Shown piece after piece: positions 8,175 through 16,121 of a DNA stretch of 64,000 nt. How positions within the stretch are numbered: position 1 is the first letter of the stretch; each line of letters starts with the position of its first letter. Origin of the DNA: UBA2767 sp965228625 (GTDB lineage Bacteria > Pseudomonadota > Alphaproteobacteria > Rhizobiales > Methyloligellaceae); contig OZ245829.1 of assembly GCA_965228625.1 (NCBI GenBank), positions 2,294,001-2,358,000 on the forward strand, given 5' to 3'. The translations under genes and the position numbers were made by a program. The notes beneath the pieces were generated by a model, which was not told the origin of the DNA, made no database searches, and saw only the letters and a program-made list of their open reading frames with translations.

Positions 8175-9313
8175 ACGACAGTCTGCTGAAGACCATCGAG
8201 ACCATATACGACTGTATTGGGGACACTTTCGACCACACACGGGGGCTCGAAGCCTACAGCAGGACAGTCGACGACACCGGCCTGATCGTGTCGGAGATCT
8301 GGCCCGTCGGGTGCGGGTTCAAGGACCCGCATCATTACAATATTCCCGACGATGCAGTGGCGGCGATGGTCGCCAAATACGACGGAACCGAGAACAACAG
8401 CGTCTTCCAGGTCATGTCGAAGTTTCCCATCGGCATGCCGATCCTGCGTCGGGTGTTCGTGCCCGACGAGGTGCATTTCGCAACGCCCGTTTACAAGCTG
8501 ACCGGGGAGCCGTGGGGCATTCACGGTGACGGCGCTTTCATTCTCACCCGGGACCAGATGAGCACCTTTTTGTGCGGGTTCGTGCGGTTTCCCGGCCAGG
8601 AGGAACTCGATCATGAGCAACTGGGCATCATGGCCTTGCTCAACAAGCACTATGACCGTGCGATGCGCCTGCAGGGGCGGCTGGACAAGTTGGAGCAGAC
8701 CCTGATCCAGTCAAGCAAGCTGCTGGACCTGATCGATTTCGGCATTGTCCTCTACGACAAGAAGGCTACCCCCGTGTTCGTCAACGATGCCGCGCAACGC
8801 ATCATCGGCCAGAAAGACGGCGTGCTTCTCGATGGCCGCAAGCTCTCTTTCCTGGACCCCGCGGCGGACCAGGCGCTTCAGGACATGGTGTCCGCCCTCT
8901 ACCGCCCGGACACCCATATCAGCGCCAAGACCGGAGGCACCCTGAAGGTTCCGCGGACGTCGAGCGCTCAGGCCTATGGCGCCGTCGTGGTGCCGATGCC
9001 CGCGCAAAGGGACGTCACCGGCGGCGGCGCTTCCGTGGCCATATTCCTGTTCGACCCGACGGCAAACCGGACCGCGGCCATCACGCTGTTCGTGTCGAGC
9101 TACGACCTGTCGCGCGCGGAAGCGGAACTCGCGCATCGCCTCGCGCTCGGCGACAGCCTCGAGCAGGCCGCCACCCGACGCGGCATCAGCCGCAACACGG
9201 CCAAGGGTCAACTGCGTTCGATCTTCGCCAAGACCAACACCAACCGGCAGTCGGAACTGGTCAGCCTGCTGTTGCGCTCCGTCGCCGGGATCAACCTGCA
9301 GCAGCAAAACTAG
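8171..9313 (+). CDS. LuxR-type transcriptional regulator, tandem paralogue 3
   Basis: A 380-residue paralogue starting at the ATG at 8171, inside the previous stop. The open frame continues far upstream in the shadow of paralogue 2, so the longer reading is rejected. It has the same layout: N-terminal sensor region, PAS-like centre (DFGIVLYDKKATPVFVNDAA) and C-terminal LuxR-class helix-turn-helix. The C-terminus is shorter, ending NLQQQN. It is the last gene of the array and no target gene follows on this strand. Confidence 0.88.
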   Translation: MNDSLLKTIETIYDCIGDTFDHTRGLEAYSRTVDDTGLIVSEIWPVGCGFKDPHHYNIPDDAVAAMVAKYDGTENNSVFQVMSKFPIGMPILRRVFVPDEVHFATPVYKLTGEPWGIHGDGAFILTRDQMSTFLCGFVRFPGQEELDHEQLGIMALLNKHYDRAMRLQGRLDKLEQTLIQSSKLLDLIDFGIVLYDKKATPVFVNDAAQRIIGQKDGVLLDGRKLSFLDPAADQALQDMVSALYRPDTHISAKTGGTLKVPRTSSAQAYGAVVVPMPAQRDVTGGGASVAIFLFDPTANRTAAITLFVSSYDLSRAEAELAHRLALGDSLEQAATRRGISRNTAKGQLRSIFAKTNTNRQSELVSLLLRSVAGINLQQQN

Positions 9314-9715
9314 ATACAAATGGTTTGGGGTGTGGGAAGTGCACCCTGGACGCAGGTGCCGTCGCGCCGGTCGGTTCGGGCACGCTTGCGATAGCGGACG
9401 TCGCGGCGCGGTGCTTCGTCCGTTGGGGCTTGCGTTCGCTCCGGCGCGTTCTCCGGGTTCAAGGTATCGATGACGGCGTCATCCCGCACGCGGCCAGTAT
9501 GGCGCTTGATGTCCGAGAGTCCGCACTCCTCGCAAATCTTCGAATACGGCAATGCCGTAACGTCGTGGAGATACTTACATCGATTTTCTTTGAAAATCGC
9601 GACTTATTTTGATTGCATACGTATTGATTTGGAAAATATAATTTATTCACTCGACATTTTTTATTTAGGAAGAAACCTTTAATTTTTGATTTTATAAATA
9701 CATTGGGCCAATACT
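9314..9715. other. Intergenic stretch crossing from GC-rich to AT-rich sequence
   Basis: The first ~240 bases are GC-rich. They hold only a weak minus-strand frame (9310-9552, starting MPYSKICEECGLSDIKRHTG) that may be a decayed fragment. From about 9570 the sequence becomes AT-rich and holds a perfect hairpin at 9581-9599 (CGATTTTC, TTT loop, GAAAATCG). The rest is presumably the promoter of the gene at 9716. Confidence 0.6.
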
Positions 9716-10456
9716 ATGAAATCATGCAAAATCATTTTGTTTACGGCTATCGCTTGGGCGTTCCTGGGTTCGATAACACACGCGCAGGACCAGGTGGCCC
9801 CATCGCAAGGCGGAGCACAACTGTCGGCTCTTGAGTTGTCGCAGCGGACGCAAAAGCTCTTCCCGCCGGAGCTCGCCGCGGACGTCCAGGCCGCACTTCA
9901 GGCCGAGTTGCAAATGGAACTGGGCGGGCCTGCCAGAGAATCGTTTGCGACCCTGTTCCTGGCGGATCTCTTCTACAGCAGGCTCAACAGCGGGCACTTC
10001 GAAGGCGTCCCGACCGTGACCTGGAACGGCTTTGACCCCGAGAACGACAGGCCCATGTTCGTTTTCAACGGAACGGACTTCGCCTATGTGACCTCGAACG
10101 GCCGCCGCATCGCGCCGGGCAAAATGGACACCGACGGCGGAAGCATTCCGAAGGTGCTTCATGCCGTCGGGAACTTCACGCCCTGGAACTACGGACCGGC
10201 CTTCATCGTCCATGACTGGCTCTTCGTTGCCCACAAATGTAATGCCGCGCCCGACAACGACATCGACTTCGAAATGTCAGCGCGGATCATGGCCGAAGCG
10301 CTGAAGACGCTGATGGAGGTCGGCTTCACCAACGTCGATGGCCAGGTTCAGAAATTCCCGAAGGCCGAAGACACGCTGTACCTCATGTACCTTGCCGTCA
10401 AAACGCCGTTCGCGAAAAGGCTCTGGGACGACACGGATAGTGTGAGGTGTCGGTGA
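9716..10456 (+). CDS. Secreted DUF1353-family protein
   Basis: 246 residues with a clear signal peptide (residues 1-23, ending THAQ). The central motif DGGSIP (from residue 140), followed by YGPAFIVHDWLF (His-Asp near 166-167), is the hallmark of DUF1353. Small members occur in phages and bacteria and a hydrolase-like role has been suspected, but no function is established. This version carries about 120 extra N-terminal residues after the signal peptide. It is preceded by an AT-rich region and stands alone on its strand. Confidence 0.75.
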   Translation: MKSCKIILFTAIAWAFLGSITHAQDQVAPSQGGAQLSALELSQRTQKLFPPELAADVQAALQAELQMELGGPARESFATLFLADLFYSRLNSGHFEGVPTVTWNGFDPENDRPMFVFNGTDFAYVTSNGRRIAPGKMDTDGGSIPKVLHAVGNFTPWNYGPAFIVHDWLFVAHKCNAAPDNDIDFEMSARIMAEALKTLMEVGFTNVDGQVQKFPKAEDTLYLMYLAVKTPFAKRLWDDTDSVRCR

Positions 10457-10471
10457 GTTTTGTGAGCCTGA

Positions 10472-10617
10472 TCAATACGCCTTTACTTCGCCGACCACAT
10501 CGAACTGCACTTCGACATCCCTGATCTTTTCAGGCAATGCGTCTGCTGTCTTTCGGTCGGCGACAAGGACATTCAGGGCCAGTCCCTCGCCGCTTGTTCA
10601 GCGCTGTCAAAGTTCAT
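10472..10617 (-). pseudogene. Small gene split by a probable one-base frameshift
   Basis: An ATG at 10617 with a strong GGAGG nine bases upstream starts MNFDSAEQAA, then runs into a stop after 14 codons. One base out of phase, the sequence continues as GLALNVLVADRKTADALP and on to VVGEVKAY, a coherent coding stretch that ends at 10472. Joined, they would give a protein of about 48 residues. The break lies near 10586-10592 in a GCGGCGAGGG run. It follows the membrane protein gene by 67 bases on the same strand. Either a real lesion or a sequencing error. Confidence 0.45.
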
Positions 10618-10684
10618 CTCACTCTGCCTCCGGTTTCCGGTTGACGTTTTTGATGGACACAATTTGCGATCGCGTTGACGTGTC

Positions 10685-11158
10685 TTAGGCACTGTCCCCC
10701 TTGTAAAAAACGGGAACGAGGAGGGTCCAGACAACAAGTGCAAGTGTTGAAAGAAACGACTTCCCGGCCTCGATAGATTCCCGGAAAGCGCCGTCGCCAT
10801 CGGTGTAGAAAAGCGCGAAGAAACTATAGACGCCGAAATGGCCGTCCATGACATAAACCCAAATCACGAAAGACACGCACGCGATAACAACAGCAGTCCA
10901 TTGTGGCCCGCTTTGCGGAGTAGACGTGGCGTGCCATCGCAGCACGCCAACAACGCCGAGCAACACCCAGGACAAGACCGGGACCGCCCAGTTGCCGGCG
11001 GTTTCGGCCAACGGCTCCAGCAACGGATATGCGGCGATTGCTTCAGCGGGAACCAGTTTGACCAGCCGCTCCATGTAGGAGTCCACAACACTGCTTGCCT
11101 CGGCTGCGTGGACACGGGCCCCCTTGTCAGCCTGAGGCGAAATAACCCTCAGCGACAT
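10685..11158 (-). CDS. Predicted integral membrane protein
   Basis: 157 residues. A soluble N-terminus (about 25 residues) is followed by a conserved-looking SYMERLVKLVPAEAIAAYP segment, then three or four hydrophobic helices: WAVPVLSWVLLGVVGVL, WTAVVIACVSFVIWVYVM and a C-terminal LSTLALVVWTLLVPVFY. The function is unknown. The LxKLVPAExxAxY signature before membrane helices occurs in small bacterial membrane proteins without an assigned role. It diverges from the DyP peroxidase gene across an AT-rich 248-bp spacer. Confidence 0.6.
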   Translation of the reverse strand: MSLRVISPQADKGARVHAAEASSVVDSYMERLVKLVPAEAIAAYPLLEPLAETAGNWAVPVLSWVLLGVVGVLRWHATSTPQSGPQWTAVVIACVSFVIWVYVMDGHFGVYSFFALFYTDGDGAFRESIEAGKSFLSTLALVVWTLLVPVFYKGDSA

Positions 11159-11406
11159 CAGCTCTCTCCCAACAAACTGTCATTCGACGGCATCGCGCCT
11201 CAAACCTGATTGATTTCAGGACACTAAAACGATTTGATAAGAAAACATCAACAATTTTAAATGTCGATATCACAAAAAACATTGAACGTTATATTGCAAA
11301 GATAATATGCATATTTCAAAAACAGTACAATTTCTATTGATTTATCACAAAACTCTGTCCATTATGAAATTCTATTATTTTTTATGTTATTTAGTGGAAT
11401 CTCACA
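11159..11406. promoter_or_regulatory. AT-rich divergent spacer
   Basis: About 75-80 percent A+T, in strong contrast to the surrounding genes. It lies between the divergent membrane protein gene and the DyP peroxidase gene, so promoters for both are expected here. Many TATAAT-like words prevent a single confident choice. Such AT-rich spacers are frequent targets of H-NS/MucR-type silencers, which is inference here. Confidence 0.4.
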
Positions 11407-12840
11407 ATGATAGATTTGGATCAAGAGCTTGATCTGAATTCAACCGATGCAGATGATTTTCTTAGTGGTATTCAAGGCAACATTATCAAAGGACATGGCC
11501 GCAATCATACAACGCACGTATTCGTCACTTTTCCAGCAGAAACCGAGACTGTCAAAAAGTGGATAGCCGAGTTTGCCGCCAACCACGTTACCTCCGCCGC
11601 CAAGCAACTCGGGCAGTCGAAGGCCTGGCGCGCGAGCAAGGATGACGGCGAGACATTCGCCTGCTTTCTCCTGAGCCATCAGGGCTATGCGGCGCTTGGG
11701 GTTCCGGAACGCGAAATTCCGGATGATCCTTTCTTCCGCGCCGGTCTGAAACAGCACAACAGCGTCGGACAACATCCAATCAATGACCCTGCGCCTGTGA
11801 CCTGGGACCAGGGGTTTCGAGGTGACCTGCATGCCATGGTTCTTTTGGCCGATGACGACCGGGGGCGTCTCGACAAAACCCTGGACAATTGCTCGAAAGA
11901 ACTGGAGGCGATTGGTTGCGCGCACTTTGTCGAACGCGGCAAGAAGCTCGAGTATAATTTCGGCCCTCCCCGCGGCACGCTCGAGATCGAGCATTTCGGC
12001 CACCAGGATGGCGTGTCCAATCCGCGGATGATCAAAGCCGCGATCGAAAAGGAGAAAAACGAGCGTGGCGCCAAACATTGGGATCCGAGCGCTCCGCTCG
12101 GCCTCACGCTCGTCAAGGAACCGGCAGGCAACGACCGCTACGGCAGCTACATGGTGTTCCGCAAACTGGAACAGAATGTCCGGGCGTTTCATCAAGCCAG
12201 GAACGAACTCGCCAAATTACTGCAGATCGATGCCGACGGCGCCGCCGGACTGATGGTCGGACGTCACCGCGACGGAACACCAGCCATTCCGACGACGACA
12301 ACCTGCCCTGACGCCGACCCGAACGACTTCACATTCGCGCCCGACAGGCCCGAAAAACCAAATGCCGCACGGTTGTGTCCGTTCCATTCACATATTCGCC
12401 GCACAAATCCGCGCGGCGACATCCCGCACTATGGTGGACCCTCATTCGAGTTTGAACGCAGCATGCGCATCGCGCGACGCGGGATCACCTATGGCGAACG
12501 GCCGGACCTCTACAATCCGGACACGGCTGCCAAACCTGAGACGGGAGTCGGATTGCTCTTCATGAGCTTTCAGGGGCAAATCCAGCAGTTTGCGATCCAG
12601 CAGGCGGGCTCGGACGGCGATACGTTTCCGTACAATTTTGATCAGAACGACGTCCAGTTCACCGGACTGGAGAGCGTCACCGGGCAGCCTGCCGACCCTT
12701 CAGAGGTCAGACCGCAGCCTTGGCCATGCGGAGACCCGGAAGGAAATGAGATCAAGGAATTTCGGATGATGAACTTCGTCAAGATGCTCGGCGGGGAGTA
12801 CTTCTTCGCGCCGAGCTTGACATATCTGAAAGAAATTTAG
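11407..12840 (+). CDS. DyP-type haem peroxidase
   Basis: 477 residues, the length of the larger DyP classes. The family GxxDG motif is present as GHQDG (residues 198-202), where the Asp is the acid-base catalyst. The proximal haem ligand is His329 in HIRRTNPRGD. RRGITYGER follows, with the conserved distal-region Arg. The C-terminus has the usual GLLFMSFQGQIQQFAIQQ strand. It should oxidise phenolic or dye-like substrates with hydrogen peroxide. No signal peptide or Tat motif is seen, so it is cytoplasmic unless packaged. It is followed on the same strand by the ferritin-like protein gene. Confidence 0.92.
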   Translation: MIDLDQELDLNSTDADDFLSGIQGNIIKGHGRNHTTHVFVTFPAETETVKKWIAEFAANHVTSAAKQLGQSKAWRASKDDGETFACFLLSHQGYAALGVPEREIPDDPFFRAGLKQHNSVGQHPINDPAPVTWDQGFRGDLHAMVLLADDDRGRLDKTLDNCSKELEAIGCAHFVERGKKLEYNFGPPRGTLEIEHFGHQDGVSNPRMIKAAIEKEKNERGAKHWDPSAPLGLTLVKEPAGNDRYGSYMVFRKLEQNVRAFHQARNELAKLLQIDADGAAGLMVGRHRDGTPAIPTTTTCPDADPNDFTFAPDRPEKPNAARLCPFHSHIRRTNPRGDIPHYGGPSFEFERSMRIARRGITYGERPDLYNPDTAAKPETGVGLLFMSFQGQIQQFAIQQAGSDGDTFPYNFDQNDVQFTGLESVTGQPADPSEVRPQPWPCGDPEGNEIKEFRMMNFVKMLGGEYFFAPSLTYLKEI

Positions 12841-12916
12841 TTATTTTGATCGAGTTTATTTATTAATACTGTGGTTTTTGAGAATTAGAAATTTGCAAAA
12901 CTAGGTTGGATCTGCC

Positions 12917-13993
12917 GTGCTGAAGATTGATGCCGAAGTATATGCCTTGGTGGAGTCCGGTGAAATCGACGGATTAAAGAAGGCGTTGCAATATGCAGTG
13001 GAATTGGAACATGCGACCATGCCGCCCTATTTCTACGCACGCTATTCGCTCGGTACAAGCAATTCGAAGATTGTTGAGGTGCTCTACCAGATTGTCCAAG
13101 AGGAGATGCACCACATGTTGCTTGCGGGCAATTTGCTGAAAGCGATTGGCGGCACCCCCATAATCGACTCGGCATCATTCGTTCCCAAATATCCAAGAAA
13201 TCTGCCAGGGACGGTCGCAAATGATCTGGTGGTTCCTCTTGCGCCCTACTCGAAGGAACTCGTACGGGATGTCTTCATGCGGATTGAACAACCCGAGCAT
13301 ATTCTCGATTTCGACACGCGATCCTTGGCGGCCGAAAAGGCAAAACCACCCAAAACGATTGGCGAGTTTTACGGCCGGATTCGCGAAGTGTTCGAGGATG
13401 GCGGTGAAAGCCTGATCATTGACAAGACAGGGGAAACGCAACCCAGCCACTGGCAGTTGCCGCCAGACAAACAAAAAATCACAACAACTGCGCAGGCACT
13501 TGATGCAATTGACCTCATCGTCGAACAGGGAGAGGGAACGGATAAGTTACCGACTTTTCCTGATGGTGATGGAAACCCAACGAACGACGAGTTGGCGCAT
13601 TACTACAAGTTTGCGGAATTGGTGAACGGGCGATTGAAACCAAATCCAGATGCCACTCCGAATTCCCCTCCAAAGGACCGTTATGAATACGACTCGAACG
13701 ATCCAGTACCTTTCGATGAAGCTATGGTCCTACCTCTTCGCAAAAACCCAAAATGTAGGGATTTTGAACTTGGTTCACCCCCCCGGGTTGCGATTGACAG
13801 CTTCAATCAAAAATATACTGAAGTCCTCAGACATCTCCACGCAGCATTCGATACCGATCCGACACGCATATACGCTGCAGTAGATGCGATGAATGGATTG
13901 GGAGTACTAGCTTCAGAAGTTATTAAGATTGAATTGAATGATGGAACAAGAGCAGGGCCAACCTTTGAATACTTTGATGAATTAGTAGTTTAG
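12917..13993 (+). CDS. Ferritin-like domain protein
   Basis: 358 residues beginning at a GTG; no better start is seen. The first ~75 residues carry a ferritin-like helical pair with metal-ligand-like residues: ELEHATMPPYFYARYS (Glu31/His32) and QEEMHHMLLAGNLL (Glu62/Glu63, His65/His66). This matches the ferritin-like family that includes the VioB/RebD-type iminophenylpyruvate dimer synthases, but without their N-terminal half. The C-terminal ~130 residues include a long loop (NPDATPNSPPKDRYEYDSND) and a further helix. A redox or haem/iron-dependent enzymatic role with the upstream peroxidase is inferred. GC content is lower than in the core genes. Confidence 0.75.
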   Translation: MLKIDAEVYALVESGEIDGLKKALQYAVELEHATMPPYFYARYSLGTSNSKIVEVLYQIVQEEMHHMLLAGNLLKAIGGTPIIDSASFVPKYPRNLPGTVANDLVVPLAPYSKELVRDVFMRIEQPEHILDFDTRSLAAEKAKPPKTIGEFYGRIREVFEDGGESLIIDKTGETQPSHWQLPPDKQKITTTAQALDAIDLIVEQGEGTDKLPTFPDGDGNPTNDELAHYYKFAELVNGRLKPNPDATPNSPPKDRYEYDSNDPVPFDEAMVLPLRKNPKCRDFELGSPPRVAIDSFNQKYTEVLRHLHAAFDTDPTRIYAAVDAMNGLGVLASEVIKIELNDGTRAGPTFEYFDELVV

Positions 13994-14191
13994 ACATTTA
14001 TATTTGAAATACGAACAAAAATTACTGAATAGTCATCTCTTGAGCCTGAACTGATCATGGAGCCAGACACATATGTCGCTCTAACCAGATCGTAACTGTA
14101 GCGGACAACGCGGAAGGTGCACTTCCTATGATCTCTGCGTTGGACCTGACTTAACAGCATCGTAGCCAGTCGACTAGGCAGGGAGTTGAAA

Positions 14192-15214
14192 ATGCCAAAC
14201 TTTCATGAAATTCAAATGCTTCTGGATAAGGTTCTAGGTCCCACGCCGGCCGGCAATCATGGTGCTTTTTGGCGCGGAAAAACAAGAGATGAGTTTGTCG
14301 AGCTTGCCGTATTTGGCATAAAAATCATTGAGCCCGGGGCACCTGAAAAATCCCCCCTAATCGGCGCAATGCGAGGAAGCACACCTTATGGCTCAGAGCG
14401 CAGCCAGAAATCGAATGATCAAATGTGGCTATGCTTGGCCGCCGAGCAACCCGCTGCAACTAAGGAAGATATTGAATTTGTCTCGAATTGGATAGCCCAA
14501 GGCTGTCCAGACGAACATCCTACTGCTGAGGTCCGTGCACTCGCGATCGTCGAAAACGTCGACGATGAAACGCACGTAAAATACTGGCGTTCCATTGACT
14601 TCTTCTTCCTACCCAGCTTAGCGAGCCCGGAGACGAGGGATCACGTACTTCGGCTTCATATGGATGCTTTTGGGCCTTGGAAGGCATCTAATATTCTCGA
14701 CCAAGGTGCCGACGCTTGGAACAATTACATGAACAGGGCGGACGTACAGGAAAGCTTTCGCCACGTCAGATTCCATCAAACACGGATCATCGAAGATTTC
14801 TACGGAACATCACAAGATAACTTGCTAGACTCTTTGTGGAAATTTGGCGGTGACCTGTTGCCACCGGACCCTCAGATCGGGATTCCACCCAAACGAACCA
14901 TGAATAGCCCCTACGATTGGTTCTGGTGGATCCCCTACTTAGAGATGTCTTTGCGCGCCGGTGATGCAACAGAATCAGACATACGGTTGGCTCGCGCTTG
15001 GCAGGTTGGAATCATCGCGGACGGTTTAGTCCGGGGACGGCTCGACATTCCGGAATTTCAAGCGACTGATCCTAGTTTGGAGCAAAATGTCAAAGCCGCA
15101 TTCGAAAACACACAACCCGACGAACTCGTACAAGGGATGGTTGCGCGAGGTGTTCGTTTCGCCAAAGATCCTGGATTTCCCCCGTTCTTATTTCCGGATT
15201 GGCCACAACCTTGA
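14192..15214 (+). CDS. Unknown 340-residue protein of the peroxidase/ferritin-like cluster
   Basis: The ATG at 14192 is chosen for its GGGAG seven bases upstream; a TTG lies two codons earlier. The N-terminal ~110 residues (HGAFWRGKTRDEFVELAVFG, then KSPLIGAMRG, then FVSNWIAQGCPDE) resemble a short domain seen beside oxidases and tyrosinases; it has no CxxCH, so it is not a c-type cytochrome. The remainder (about 120-340) is rich in Trp and aromatic residues, without membrane segments, and I do not recognise it. It lies third in a same-strand set with the DyP and ferritin-like genes and has similarly low GC. Confidence 0.65.
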   Translation: MPNFHEIQMLLDKVLGPTPAGNHGAFWRGKTRDEFVELAVFGIKIIEPGAPEKSPLIGAMRGSTPYGSERSQKSNDQMWLCLAAEQPAATKEDIEFVSNWIAQGCPDEHPTAEVRALAIVENVDDETHVKYWRSIDFFFLPSLASPETRDHVLRLHMDAFGPWKASNILDQGADAWNNYMNRADVQESFRHVRFHQTRIIEDFYGTSQDNLLDSLWKFGGDLLPPDPQIGIPPKRTMNSPYDWFWWIPYLEMSLRAGDATESDIRLARAWQVGIIADGLVRGRLDIPEFQATDPSLEQNVKAAFENTQPDELVQGMVARGVRFAKDPGFPPFLFPDWPQP

Positions 15215-15310
15215 GCTTATTTGATCAATAATCTGGATTAATTCTTCCTAATCTGTCTGAAACGGAGAAACATTCAATCCAATAAAAGTCAATTGCAACG
15301 TGCCACAGGA

Positions 15311-15739
15311 ATGTCAATTACTATGAATCCTCCAACCTCTGGCCAGAAATGGAACATCCCGGAATTGTCTCGGAACATTCCGGTATTGCCGAACGGAGTG
15401 TCATTGAAAACGCTGATTGGGACTGTTGCCGCAGATAACAATACACCCGCAACGCAGAGTATGAGCGTTCATCTTTATCATTTGAAAGAGAGCGAGGAAG
15501 ATCCACAGGCACCACACGAACAAGAAGAACTCTACTACGTCATTTCAGGTTCCCGAACTTTGATTGTCGACGATGAGTCAAACTCGCAAAAGAGCGTCGA
15601 GTTAACGGAGGGCGATCTCGTCTATGTGCCCGCCAAAGCAAATCACAAATTCGAAGGCCCTGGAGAAATCAAGTTACTCGTGCTTTTCGCGCCGAGTTGG
15701 AACGGCAAACCTGCGCAAAGCAACCATGCGCCCGATTAA
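15311..15739 (+). CDS. Small cupin-domain protein
   Basis: 142 residues, a single cupin barrel. Motif 1 is represented by HEQEELYYVISGSRTLIVD, and motif 2 by GDLVYVPAKANHKFEG. The His and Glu positions expected to bind a metal are present (H, E in motif 1; H in motif 2). It is cytoplasmic. The start is uncertain: the ATG at 15311 directly abuts AGGA, while an ATG at 15323 has better spacing. It is probably part of the same transcription unit as the upstream 340-residue protein and the next small gene. Confidence 0.75.
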   Translation: MSITMNPPTSGQKWNIPELSRNIPVLPNGVSLKTLIGTVAADNNTPATQSMSVHLYHLKESEEDPQAPHEQEELYYVISGSRTLIVDDESNSQKSVELTEGDLVYVPAKANHKFEGPGEIKLLVLFAPSWNGKPAQSNHAPD

Positions 15740-15763
15740 CATGGCAAACATGGGGGACACGAC

Positions 15764-16114
15764 ATGAAAGCCGGCGTAGTCGTGTACAAGCGGGAAGACC
15801 AGAATTTGGTCGGTCAGTGGTCTCACGAACTCATCAAGGGGGACCTTGCGCTCGACGTCGCGTCCAATGTTCCAGAATGCAATGTTGAGGGAGACTGGCC
15901 GATCAAGATATTCCGCCCGAGCGGCGAGTTTTGGTGGGAGGGGCACCTGATCTCCGCCAGGTTCAACGCTGCCTTGAAGTTAAATTGGGAAGGCAAATTT
16001 CAATCCGGAGACCAGGCTGGAAAACAGGGAGATTTCGTCGGGATTGGCATCGTTGCCAGTCCAAGTCTGATCGTTGCATCGTTCGAGCCGATTGTTCCTG
16101 ACGAGAAGGAATGA
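15764..16114 (+). CDS. Hypothetical 116-residue protein upstream of the ebo genes
   Basis: Starts MKAGVVVYKREDQNLVGQW with a GGGGGACA purine run before the ATG. It is a beta-rich sequence with FRPSGEFWWEGHLISARF, LNWEGKF and a C-terminal IGIVASPSLIVASFEP. There is no signal peptide, membrane segment or known motif. It sits 24 bases after the cupin gene and 7 bases before the VTT-EboD gene, so it is very likely cotranscribed with both. Confidence 0.65.
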   Translation: MKAGVVVYKREDQNLVGQWSHELIKGDLALDVASNVPECNVEGDWPIKIFRPSGEFWWEGHLISARFNAALKLNWEGKFQSGDQAGKQGDFVGIGIVASPSLIVASFEPIVPDEKE

Positions 16115-16121
16115 TCATCTC

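Noticed and set aside
11407..13993. Encapsulin nanocompartment with DyP and ferritin-like cargo
   Set aside because: No encapsulin shell protein gene is present in the window and no cargo tail is evident on the peroxidase.
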